This document shows, one piece after another, positions 45,001 to 54,859 of a DNA stretch of 64,000 nucleotides. The notes under the pieces were generated by a model that had not been told where the DNA came from, made no database searches, and saw only the letters and a program-made list of their open reading frames with translations. This stretch comes from Ilyonectria destructans (lineage: Eukaryota; Ascomycota; Sordariomycetes; Hypocreales; Nectriaceae). The DNA lies in contig JAHEWK010000006.1 of assembly GCA_020740775.1 (NCBI GenBank), positions 1,488,001 to 1,552,000 on the forward strand, written 5' to 3'. Position 1 is the stretch's first letter. Every line of letters starts with the position of its first letter. The translations under genes and the position numbers were made by a program.

Positions 45001-46337
45001 TCTGGCTCGTCTCTGGCTCGAGCTGGCTGGTGCTCGCTTGGTGTTGCTTTCTTGGTTTCGACGCCACCAGCGCACGCACACGCACTCAACGCACTCATTG
45101 CTCCTTTCGTCTCGGGTATTATCTCCGCTCGATGCAGGATGCCCTCGCGTCAGCTATCCCGTTGACATCCTGGCCCCGTGGCCTCTTCCATTCGCATGTA
45201 CTCCGTACTCTACAATGTACTCTGCCATGTACCCCCTCATACCGACTATCCCGGGCATCGTCGACAAGGCGCTCCATGCCCCCCCTCCCCCCAAGTCCGA
45301 AGTCCTAAGACATGGGTCCTCTCATGCAAGTGCAATTGCGTCGTCGTCCCTGAGACGTCCATCGGGATCGCCCATTGCATCCTCGTCCATTCCCATTCAG
45401 GACACCGGCCAAGTGGCTGTTCGCTGTGCTCACTGCTCAGTGTGCTGCTCGGTTTCCATCTTTGCACCTTGGCCTATCATCGTCTTGGCACATCATCACC
45501 TTGGCTCGTCGCTTGGGCCAGCCGCGATGCTCCCGTTCAAGCGTCAACTCGCGCATCACGAGCCAAGGTGCGCCAGATGCTCCGCCCCGGCCCCAGCTCC
45601 TTGCTCGTTCATTCCCCTCCTCCTCCTCTTCTTCCTGTCGCATGCACGCGCCATACCCATGCCTGTGAGATCGACCTCTCGTCCTACAGTACCACGTCAA
45701 GAACGCACGTACCATCCCCCAGGGATTCGCTGCGTCAGGCCCATGGCCCTTGCACCCCTGGACATTCTAGAAGCCTAATGATGCCCCTTTGGACTTGGCC
45801 CCAAGATGTGATGATATGTAGTTTCCAGTTTCAGGTCCACGCTGCCCACGCTGCTCTCGCTCACATTGGCACGAGTCTACTACACCTTCCTTCCGCCTCA
45901 CTTGCAATGTGCGCTTTGGAGCCTCACCTTTCTGCTTTGCCCCTAGGACCGCACCCCCGTTCCACCCCTCCACCTCTCCTCCACCACTGCTCCTCCTCCT
46001 CAGCAAATATATATTAGCTGGTTGGGCAAGCTCTCTTCCACTCGTGTCCCTCCGTACCATTGCACATCTCAAACCACCCGTCATCTCTTGCTTCATCTTT
46101 CAAGAACCATTTGCCCTTTTCAACTGACGTTTGGCTGCAATTGCATCTTTCCACACCCTGTCCTTGTCCGCGAGCTGGTTGCCTTCCTGCTTGCTCGCCT
46201 CGTCAAAGCACACGATTCCTTCAACGTCCTCGGCTGGAGCCGTACTCTGGCTCGTCCGGCTCGCCACCAAGTCACTCCCTCTTTCGTCTAAGAGTTGACT
46301 TGTGCCGGCGCAACTTCAACGCATCATTTATTACAGG

Positions 46338-47084
46338 ATGGGATCCCACTACGACCACGCCTTTTGGTACGAGGCATCCTCTCCTCAAGACTTGGGATCG
46401 CCGTCTGGATCTCCATGCGACTACTATCAGTCCTCAGCCCTAGCCCGGTACCCTAGCTCGGGAGGAAGCTCTCAAGCATCGTCCATCCCCGACTCTCCCT
46501 TGGGCTTCTATTCCCTCCACGACTCTACTGCCATGAGCGATCCCTACCAGCAGCAGCAGCAGTACTACACGTCTGCTCCGTCTGCCTCGGATGACACTGT
46601 CACTCCCCGAAGTGAATCGTGCGTTTCCCTTCTGCTCTGCTCGTCAGTTCCCACCAATACTAACTCTCTCGCTAGGAGCGCTCCCGGCCGCGACTGGCCC
46701 GTCTTCTGCCTTTCGCCCGGTTGCAATGCCCGCCCGTTCAGGCGCTGCGCCGATCTTCAGAGGCACTATAGGAACACGCATGCGCCAGAGTCGCAGAAGG
46801 ACAGCTACTGGTGCGACTACCCGCGGTGCACTCGTTCCCGCGAGCCTTTCCACCGCCGCGATCACTTCCGCGACCACCTGCGGGAGTACCATCGCGAGGA
46901 TATCCAGAAGCGCGGCGATACCATCAACGAGGACTGGCTCGAGGGCCGGTATGCTCCGTCTACGTGGTGGCGATGCCACCGCTGCCTCGTCCGTGTCTAC
47001 ATCTCCCGGAACGGCTTCGAGTGTCCCGGCTGCAAGACGTCTTGCGAGCCCAAGCGCAAGGAGAAGCGTCGAAACCACTCTTGA
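46338..47084 (+). CDS. Zinc-finger (C2H2-like) fungal protein, two exons
   Basis: The exons are 46338-46618 and 46676-47084 (690 nt, 229 aa), with a 57-nt intron (GTGCGT donor, ACTAAC branch, GCTAG end). The N-terminal half is Ser/Tyr/Gln-rich and disordered (QQQQQYYTS). The C-terminal half has CLSPGCNARPFRRCADLQRH..H, then CDYPRCTRSREPFHRRDHF..H, i.e. two adjacent C2H2-type units, then CHRCLVRVYISRNGFECPGC, a possible third cysteine cluster, and a basic end (KRKEKRRNHS). This arrangement looks like a filamentous-fungal nuclear protein. DNA binding is inferred from the fingers and the basic tail; the target is unknown. The ATG at 46338 is chosen because the open frame upstream has no ATG. Confidence 0.8.
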   Translation: MGSHYDHAFWYEASSPQDLGSPSGSPCDYYQSSALARYPSSGGSSQASSIPDSPLGFYSLHDSTAMSDPYQQQQQYYTSAPSASDDTVTPRSESCVSLLLCSSVPTNTNSLARSAPGRDWPVFCLSPGCNARPFRRCADLQRHYRNTHAPESQKDSYWCDYPRCTRSREPFHRRDHFRDHLREYHREDIQKRGDTINEDWLEGRYAPSTWWRCHRCLVRVYISRNGFECPGCKTSCEPKRKEKRRNHS

Positions 47085-48483
47085 GAGGATTTGGGGACAA
47101 CCTTCACCCACACTCCCCTCCATGGCTCTCGCTGTCGTTGTCGTAACTGCCGCGATAGAGAAACTGTCTCGCATGTCATGGCACTGACACACGATCCTGG
47201 CCGCCCCAGGCGGATTCTGCCCTTTGCCAATTGAGCAGCAGGACATGTGAACGAGCTGAACACGTCCAGCCGGTAGTCGCCGTTCTCCTCGCTGCTCAGC
47301 TTGATAATGAGGCTGCAGCAGTATGATGACCACTCCTCCACCACCACTACAGCCCGGCAGTGACGGCACTAGGCGTTTTTTCCACTTTCACACCCTCTGC
47401 GTTTGCCTCACGCCCTTCATCGAGCCCCATCAGTTCCTTGCACTTTCCAAGCAACCTCTAATCCATCCAATGCATTCATCACACTCGTTGCCTCTTTTCT
47501 TCTTTTCGTGGACCACCACCACCACCACCACCACCCCCCTCACCGCAACATATCCCTTGCATGACGCTGGCGCGCCCAGCTGCTCTCCTGCATCATACCC
47601 GCAAGCTTCCAATGCAGATCAGCCGCGAGGCTGACTGAGAGAATTGTTCTAGAAGCGGGGGCGAAGGTTGCGGTGACTGGGGCAGTGCATCTTCCTTCCT
47701 TTCTCGGCCACTCTCCTCGCCCCCCTGCTCCCCTGGCCCCGTCGATGGGGCCGGGGGGTGATGGATTGATCGCTTTCGTCATGCAGCTCGTTGGACTGGT
47801 TGACTGACTGGCGGCCGGGGGGGCTATGAGATAAGGGTGGGGACGAATTGTTCTTCTTCTTCTTCTTTTCCTTGTTCGGTCTTGGGCCGTCGGTCCCGGC
47901 TTACGTTATGCTTGTTGTACCTACGTGGCTATGCTGTGATGACTTTACTAGAAGGGATAGATAGATACCGGGAGTTTTTCTGATTTTCTTTTTCTTTGTC
48001 GGCGCATGGGTGGTTTCAAACACCCGATGATGTACAATGAGGGAATGCGCGTACCTTACGTTTAGGTACCTCGGCTATAGACTACAACTCGTTACAGGCA
48101 TTTTACAATACATACAATACAATACAGCGCAGTTACATTGCAAGAAGCCAGGTGTTATACTTGATCAAATTTGACTTAGTGACGTGGTACGCGATCAACC
48201 CTGATCATACATTCCGTCTGTCGGCACAGGCAGCGAGCCTAAAGACTCTTGTGACCCCGTCCCGTCCCTCCATTACCAGCTCAACTCGGCTGGGGCGCGC
48301 AGCAGCCATTCAGCTCAAGGCGGATTCTTCCCCGAGCAATCGCAACCTAGGCCAAGACCGAAACCAACACCGCGGTCGCATTCCCCCAAACCCAGGCGAC
48401 ACAGCACACAACACACACAGTACGAGGCACGTACCACCCTGCGCACCACCTGCCCGCAGCCCTCCACCCCTTTCCACCTGCGC
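47085..48483. other. Convergent intergenic region
   Basis: 3' flanks of the zinc-finger gene and the AT-hook gene. It has a (CCA)n run at 47510-47537 and a (TTC)n run at 47850-47868. No gene is supported. Confidence 0.55.
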
Positions 48484-50670
48484 CTAATCCTCGCAACATT
48501 CTTCGATTGGGTCGTCATCATAGTCCGGCATCGCGCGGAAGTCTGGCCGCCCGTCGCCCCTGCGCTTTCGCGGCCGTCCCCTGCGCCTCTTGGGCGGCTG
48601 CAACTGAACGGGGCCTGTGTTGGCAGATGGCAAGCTGGCTAGTCTTCCGATAAAGAGACTGGGTTGGTGGAATTTGATATCCGAGTGCTGCGGCTTGGGC
48701 GAGCCCATGTGGGCGGTGTTGGAGTTGGCTGTGCCCGTCGTGTGGGCTGAAGTGGAGTTGGCTGAGATATGCTCGTTGACCTTGGACGGAGTCCCCGGGG
48801 AGTCCAAGGGCAAACTTGCCATTGAACCTGGATCTAGATAAGGATTCCCTCGTGATGCTGATGGTGGCTCGGCAACGTCGCTAGGAGGGCCAGCCATGGC
48901 TATGCACAGGTCATGGGTTGTCTGTCGTTGTGCTTCCTGGCATGCCTTGCGACTGATTTCCGTACAGTCTTCGTCAAAGACAAACCTCTTCCAAACCTCG
49001 TCCTCGTCCTCGGATGTCTGTTCTAGGTTGTCACCCTCTTCAAGTTGTCCTTCGTCATCTTCCAGTAACAAATCCATCAAGTCCTGCACATTTGGGGCTT
49101 TGGGTAACTCGGGTTTCGACGGAAGAACCAGATCGTGTTTGGCCTCTGCGTGTCTTTCGTTTCCTTCGCGATCGAAGACCACAACTGGAGTGCTTGAGGC
49201 TATTGTGTGAGTCTCATCTAATCTCGAGCTGGTATGTTGTTCAGTGAGAGCAGGTAGTTCTTGTTCGGAAAGAATAGAGCAGTAAATGCTGTCAAATGGA
49301 ACAATCGGGGTTGATGAACATGTCGTGGGAGGCGGCTCCATAACATTGTCAAGTATGTCTCCATTGTTGGCAGTCTCGCAACCACTTCTCGGTAGCGACT
49401 GGTCTTCCGAGGCATTCCAATAGTGGCTAACCCCGGGGGTTATTGACCGTGAACGCTGACTATTCCCTTCAACGTTGGAGTAGCTATGTGGAGCAATGCT
49501 GTCGTCTGGATTCAACCAGTTGTTCCACTTGGAATCATCCTTTGTGATGTGGCGGGGCCCATCGTTTGGAGCACCAATCTGGGCAATCATACTCCCAATA
49601 TCCTCTGGGTCTGGGGAACGGATGTCGAACAACGAAAGTCTTCCTCCTCGAGTGGGTTGAGGCTGGTGGATTATAGGTGGTGAGGATGCGACAACGTATT
49701 TCGGCAGGTCTGGCGTTTTCTCCCGTCTACTTTCGATGCTTCTCCTTGAGTAGTGCTCAATCTCGTTTGTGGGACTCGTTCGATCTCGAGATTCAGGATT
49801 CGAATAGCCTGTCCCAGAAAGATTCTCAAAGTCTGATGTGGACTGTACCGGGACACTAGAACTTGGTGACTGGCGAGAAGGTAAACAAGAGGTGCTTGAT
49901 CCCCCTTGCTGGGATGCCCACACATCAAATGTTGAAAGAGGCCCATTCTGACTGGTTGGGCTTCTCACAGAATTGCTTGCTCGACTCCAACGGAGGTCCT
50001 GACTGCCAATTCTAATCTTCATCTGATCGCTAGGATTGAGTGGTCTTCCATTGCTGTCTCTCGAGTTCTCGCCCTTGTGTGGAAAACCAGACAGCCTCTG
50101 CCTTTTGGTCGGTCTCGAATCGAGGTCCAGAGGCGCTGGCCTGCGGTTTCCAGACCCCTGCCAGGAAAAGTCGACTAGAATTGGCTTTTGAAAGCCAACT
50201 CCTGTCCAATCGTTCTTCTCTAGGAGCTTTCGTCGTTTAGATTCGAGATCAATGGCGGAGTTCTCTTGTTTGGATGGTGGTTCCCCGGCCTGAAGCAAAG
50301 CGGCCGTCTGCTCCCCAAGGCTTGAACTGGCAGACTCGCCAGAGATGCTGGCTGTCCCGCCTCGATGCCCATCTCGTTGACTGATCAACAATCGCTTTCT
50401 GGGGATGATTTGTTTCTGCCGGGCGGGAGACGACACATGTTGCTGATCCTGGGTCCGCGGGCTTCGTGGAATGTAATCGGGGATGAAGGAAGATACACGG
50501 GGACTCCTCTTTGAAGCTCCCTCATGCTTGCGAGCGCGCGCCTTTGCAAAGTACTGCTTCTGACGAGCGGCATCCTTGTCCCAGCCCTTGCGACGTGAAT
50601 GGCGAGCGAGAGCGCCTTCAGTCCAGTTCATCTGTGGAGGAGATCGTGGTGACGACTGAGGACGCAACAT
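48484..50670 (-). CDS. Large disordered nuclear-type protein with AT-hook
   Basis: Single exon, 728 residues, ATG at 50670. The N terminus contains a compact conserved-looking block, NWTEGALARHSRRKGWDKDA, followed by RQKQYFAKARARK. A second block, EKNDWTGVGFQKPILVDFSW, lies near residue 152. The middle is long, polar and disordered. Near the C terminus PPKRRRGRPRKRRGDGRPD carries an RGRP AT-hook core, a minor-groove DNA-binding motif, followed by an acidic end (DYDDDPIEECCED). The composition and AT-hook suggest a chromatin or DNA-metabolism role, but no known family is recognised. It is divergent from the coiled-coil gene at 51443. Confidence 0.75.
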   Translation of the reverse strand: MLRPQSSPRSPPQMNWTEGALARHSRRKGWDKDAARQKQYFAKARARKHEGASKRSPRVSSFIPDYIPRSPRTQDQQHVSSPARQKQIIPRKRLLISQRDGHRGGTASISGESASSSLGEQTAALLQAGEPPSKQENSAIDLESKRRKLLEKNDWTGVGFQKPILVDFSWQGSGNRRPAPLDLDSRPTKRQRLSGFPHKGENSRDSNGRPLNPSDQMKIRIGSQDLRWSRASNSVRSPTSQNGPLSTFDVWASQQGGSSTSCLPSRQSPSSSVPVQSTSDFENLSGTGYSNPESRDRTSPTNEIEHYSRRSIESRREKTPDLPKYVVASSPPIIHQPQPTRGGRLSLFDIRSPDPEDIGSMIAQIGAPNDGPRHITKDDSKWNNWLNPDDSIAPHSYSNVEGNSQRSRSITPGVSHYWNASEDQSLPRSGCETANNGDILDNVMEPPPTTCSSTPIVPFDSIYCSILSEQELPALTEQHTSSRLDETHTIASSTPVVVFDREGNERHAEAKHDLVLPSKPELPKAPNVQDLMDLLLEDDEGQLEEGDNLEQTSEDEDEVWKRFVFDEDCTEISRKACQEAQRQTTHDLCIAMAGPPSDVAEPPSASRGNPYLDPGSMASLPLDSPGTPSKVNEHISANSTSAHTTGTANSNTAHMGSPKPQHSDIKFHQPSLFIGRLASLPSANTGPVQLQPPKRRRGRPRKRRGDGRPDFRAMPDYDDDPIEECCED

Positions 50671-51442
50671 GGAGTAGTGGTAAAGAAGGAAGACGAAGAG
50701 GCAAACTGTGTTGCGAGGGAAAGCGAGGGCCAGCTAAGAGCTGGGAGGAGACGCCTGCCTCAAAAGCCACGGGTGAATGACAGCTGCTTCCGGCTGCCAT
50801 CCCGTCGGCACGGCATCGCCCATCGTCACACAACGACTTACAGTTGGGACATGCAGCTTTGGCGGAGGCGCCAAAGAGCCAAAGAAAGCTTGACTCTCGA
50901 GACGAAACAAGGCCAATCACTGGAAACAATATTGGTCTTGCCTATTTTTGGTCTTTGTCGTGCAGTCAAGCGACCGCTCCGTGTGGAAAGGTGTGACTAG
51001 GCGTCACAGAGCTGAACTCGAGGAGAGACACCGTGACAGCCGTCGGTATGCAAGTTCCAGGAGGCTCCATAAAGGGGGACATCAAGATCATGGCTATTTG
51101 CAGCAGATAAAACAGTATGATAGTGGCATAGACCTATTTTACTGGCGAAGAAAAAACCTTCCTTGATAGAAACACCCAAGTAATAAGGCACGATACTCAC
51201 GGCATCGCTGTTAATGAGACGAGACATGGAAGTGGGGTTGTACAGTGACGATGTGCGCATTCTCCACATAACGCACTGTGCTGCCTGCACAGGCCAGCTA
51301 AGCTTCAGGCTGATGACGGAGCTTCCCAATCGCCAAGCCAGCATCTAACACCCTCCACTTGGTGACACCTCTCTCGTTCATCAAGGCGCCGCATCCTCCA
51401 CCATCCACTTTTTACAGCGCAATTATTCAAACCTAGCCCATC
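50671..51442. other. Divergent promoter region
   Basis: 772 bp between divergent start codons at 50670 (-) and 51443 (+). No gene or clear motif found. Confidence 0.55.
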
Positions 51443-53241
51443 ATGGCGGACGCTGAAGAAAAGGCGCGCCAGGAGAAAATCGCGGCCGCGAAGAAGCGTG
51501 TTCGTCATCCCTTGCCCCTCCCTCCGCGCAACGAGCTGACCCATGGGAATCACAGGTCGAGCAAATGAAGAAGAACAAGAAGAAGGGTACCGCATCCAAG
51601 AAGGCCAAGCCAGAGGCCGCAGAAACCCCAGCGGCCGAGTCCGTCGAAGACACTCCCGAAGCGCCCCCAAGCGACGACAAAGCCGCCGACGAGGCTCTCG
51701 AAGAGTCCGCTGTGAAGGAGCCCGAACCCCTGCTTGAGGAACCTCCCAAGGATGATTCTGAGGAACTTTCACCTTCAGCGACTCCATCTCTCGCACAGCA
51801 ATCGAAGCTGAGATCGACCTCGTTCCGCGCCGGTTCCATCCCCAGCGGTGGCGCGCCTTCCCCCGTCCCTTTCAGCCCCGATGGTGATACCGCACCAGAA
51901 ATCTACAGGAAGCATGTTGCCAAGATCGAGGATTTAGAGAAGGAGAACAAGCGCCTAGCTAAGGAGGCCTCAGACTCTGAGAAGAGGTGGCAAAAGGCTG
52001 AGGAAGAATTGGCAGACATTCGGGATGCCGATGGTGACGACACCGCTGCCGAGGGTGGTGATAATGGCCAAGTGGACAAACTCGTAAGAATCCGCAATAT
52101 TTCTGACGTGCCTTGGGCTGGCTAACACTCATGATAGAAGACTGAGATTGCCTCCCTCCAGCGACAGAATTCACAGCTTCAGCAGCAAGCCTCGCGCGGC
52201 TCAGGTCATGGCCATGGCCACCGACCCTCCCTCTCGGTACCCGCGCCGCCCGCAGAGTTGAGAGCCGAGCTTGCCTCAAAATCGGCGACGATCGAATCCA
52301 TGGAAATCGAAATCTCAAAGCTCACGGCACGAGTCGAGCGCCAAGCAAGTGGGTCCTCGTCAGAGAAGGAACAGATCACGGCCCTAGAAGATAAGGTAGC
52401 CCGCGCAGAGGCCGCGGCCGGCAAGGCGCAGCGAGAACTTCAGGATCTAAAGCGTAACCTCGACCGGACAGCGGAGAAGGCTGTGCGCGAGGGCAGCGAA
52501 CGAACAAGCGCCGAGACCAAGGTCAAGACGCTGGAGCTTGAGCTTGAGACAGCCAAGAGCGCCCAGGTTGAACTAGAAAAGAAGGTCGAGGCGCTAGAGA
52601 AGAAGGCATCAACCCTCACGACATTGCACAAGGAGCAAGACTCGCGACTACAAGCTCTGAAGAGAGAGAAGGAGAAGGCAGAACGTGATGCTACAGAGTT
52701 GCGATCCAACGTGGAGAGGCTTGAGACCGAAAACCTCAAATTCAGAAGCCGCAAGTCGACAGACGAGGATGGTGGCCTGGATGACGAAAGAATGGATGAG
52801 CTTGAAGACGAGGAACGTCTTCGACTCAAAAAGAAGATTCGGGCTCTCGAGAGCGACTTGCACGAGCTTCGCAGTGGTCAATGGATTGGTAAACGGAGGG
52901 AGATGGAGGCGTCCACTCCAGGGTTCCAAGATGTCGACCTGACTAGCGGACACGGAGCCTCTCCGGCTAGGCGCAAGTCCACTGCTGGCGGCATTGGCGA
53001 ATTCATTACGAGCGGACTCAATGCCCTTGCCGGGGGTGGTGATGATGAGTTCCTCGAAGACGACGACATGGACTTCGACGAGGATGCTTTCCGCAAGGCA
53101 CAGGAGGAGGAGTCGAAGAAGCGAATTGAGCGGATCAAAGAGATTAAGCGGTCGCTCAAGCACTGGGAGGGATGGAGGCTAGACATTGTGGAGCACCGCA
53201 GGGGGGGCGCAGAGGGGGCGGGAGAGATTTTCGATGTATAA
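51443..53241 (+). CDS. Long coiled-coil (golgin-like, 'M protein repeat') protein
   Basis: The exons are 51443-51499, 51556-52083 and 52138-53241 (1689 nt, 562 aa); the introns are 56 and 54 nt. The N terminus is MADAEEKARQEKIAAAKKR followed by VEQMKKNKKKGTASKKAK, a highly charged start seen in golgin- and TMF-like proteins. A Pro/Glu/Ser linker follows, then a coiled coil of about 250 residues (heptad-like runs such as KVKTLELELETAKSAQVELE). After it come RLKKKIRALESDLHELRSGQ and a C-terminal block, GIGEFITSGLNALAGGGDDEF, with an acidic patch and IKEIKRSLKHWEGWRLDIVEHR. Fungal proteins of this kind are often called M-protein-repeat proteins. A Golgi tethering role is a guess from architecture only. 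Confidence 0.75.
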
Positions 53242-54235
53242 GATCAAGAACTCGTGGATGGACACACGTGTAGGGATACCATGATGGCAGTTTGGGGTTG
53301 GGATGGGTGTACAACAGAATACAGGAACAAGTGCGAGACGATATTTCAATTCGATGACGACCAAGTTGGTTTGGCAAGATTCCTGAACACTGTGAACCCA
53401 TGTAGGTCTTTGGCTGACCCAATTGGAGAACATGGTAACAGAACTAATTGAGTCGTCACATCAAAAGAACACAATTGACGATAGGGCCAAATCTTATTGA
53501 GTATTGCTATTCGCACACGTTTAAATGCTAATCGCATACAAGTACAAATTTTTATACCTAAGTTTAGTATGAGGTAATATACCTAATCTGTACGCCCACC
53601 TCAAAGTATCTTATTCTAAGAAAGTTCCAGTTTCTACCCTAAATTAAATTGAAAGATAAAAATTCAAATAGTAGAACTAAAAGAATAAATACTTAGAATA
53701 GAGCTTATTTAATTTTCTTAGGTTAAACTTACTAATAGGTATACTATTAAGACTTCTTGGTGAAATTGGCCTATATACTTAAGTGTACGGTTAGCATTTT
53801 GAATATATGCGAATAGCAATACTCATATTATTTATTAAGCGAAAGGTCGATGTCGCTAATGACGGACCAATAGAGATGCTAGTGTATCCCATCTCACAGG
53901 AACTCTCTCAACTTACACGTCGGAGACGGAGTTTCATTCCGACATTCTTCCAGACGCCGGAGGAACATCCGAAGCTAATCGCGACTACGGCCGCTGATAA
54001 GCGATTGCATACCAAGGGCGCGTTTGACTAGCATGGTATCTTGAAAGGACGTGAGTCAGAAAAGAGTCATCAAACAGGGGCATCGAGGGCAATCATGAAG
54101 TATATGTAGTTCGGCAGTGGCGTATGCGACCAGAAACCCGGATTGCCCAACTAAGCATTCATCATTACCACAGACAAGGCCAGCCTAATACTGTAAGGTC
54201 TGGCACTCTCAAGCGTAAAGAAACGACACTAACCA
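53242..54235. other. AT-rich intergenic region carrying a MITE
   Basis: No gene. The region is strongly AT-rich between about 53460 and 53830, mostly because of the inserted element described separately. Confidence 0.6.
53498..53825. mobile_element. 328-bp MITE-like element with 18-bp perfect TIRs
   Basis: The left end, TGAGTATTGCTATTCGCA (53498-53515), is a perfect inverted copy of the right end (53808-53825). The similarity continues imperfectly for about 50 bp inward on each side (AAATGCTAAYCG..AAGTA). TAT flanks both ends (53495-53497 and 53826-53828) as a candidate 3-bp target duplication. The interior is AT-rich and has no long ORF. These are the hallmarks of a non-autonomous DNA transposon. 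The superfamily is uncertain: a 3-bp duplication fits PIF/Harbinger in length, but TAT is not its usual TWA. Confidence 0.8.
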
Positions 54236-54859
54236 ATGAAGTGCAACAAGATGGGTTCCATCGCTTCGGAGCTTCGAAACCGAACATGGTCCAAGGACTC
54301 GTTCTTCATTTCGACGGATGCGTCCTTGATCCCTGTTCCTACGCTGAACAAGATGTTCGCACGTGACGATTTCTACTGGGGCAGCTCTTTGCCAGATGAA
54401 GTCATGAGAGAGATGCTGGACAGTTCCCTATGCTTCGGGCTCTACAAAGTGGGGTCAGAACAGAGCGTCGATACTGCTGCTGCTACGTCTTCAGAGGCCG
54501 GAGCCAACCCCGACGAGTCGGCACTGACTTTCCTCGGCCTTGCACGTTGCGTGACGGATTTTACAACGTTCCTCTACGTGACTGATGTTTGGATTGGTCC
54601 CGAGAATCAGGGAAAGGGTCTTGGCAAATGGCTCATCAGATGCGTCCAGGAGGTTGTCGAGGACATGCCGTATCTGAGAAGAAGCATCCTGTTCACAGCT
54701 GACTGGAAACGAAGCGTGCCGTTCTATAAGGAGCTTATGGATATGACGGTGGTTGAGTTTCAACATGGCGAGGGACTTGCCATGATGGAGAGGAAGGGGA
54801 AGGGTCATCCTGGGTATGGGAAAGAGGGCAGCGGATATTCGGTAAAGGGTTCGACTTAG
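54236..54859 (+). CDS. GNAT-family N-acetyltransferase
   Basis: Single exon, 207 residues. ATG at 54236; a second ATG at 54251 (MGSIASEL) is also possible. The acetyl-CoA binding motif A reads VWIGPENQGKGLGKWLIRCV (QGKGLG), after the beta strand FLGLARCVTDFTTFLYVTD. Later strands include SILFTADWKRSVPFYKELM, the typical GNAT end in which a Tyr near the C-terminal helix faces the thiol. Length is normal for the family. The substrate cannot be inferred. It lies about 400 bp from the MITE, which is inserted in the upstream flank of this gene. Confidence 0.88.
   Translation: MKCNKMGSIASELRNRTWSKDSFFISTDASLIPVPTLNKMFARDDFYWGSSLPDEVMREMLDSSLCFGLYKVGSEQSVDTAAATSSEAGANPDESALTFLGLARCVTDFTTFLYVTDVWIGPENQGKGLGKWLIRCVQEVVEDMPYLRRSILFTADWKRSVPFYKELMDMTVVEFQHGEGLAMMERKGKGHPGYGKEGSGYSVKGST

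Larger units (their letters stand above)
40349..46337. other. 6-kb gene-poor region
   Basis: I see no supportable gene. The start holds a diverged 68-bp tandem duplication (40652-40786). Low-complexity runs include CTGGGNNGT units (41849-41930), AAGTGC units (42047-42076) and CAGCTC units (42895-42925). The right end, from about 44800, is pyrimidine-rich and probably includes the promoter and leader of the zinc-finger gene at 46338. Open frames here (for example 45038-45778) are Pro/Ser/Arg-rich without domains. Confidence 0.5.

Noticed and set aside
45038..45778. 246-residue plus-strand frame in the gene-poor region
   Set aside because: Pro/Ser/His-rich with no domain and overlapping similar frames; looks like leader or promoter sequence.
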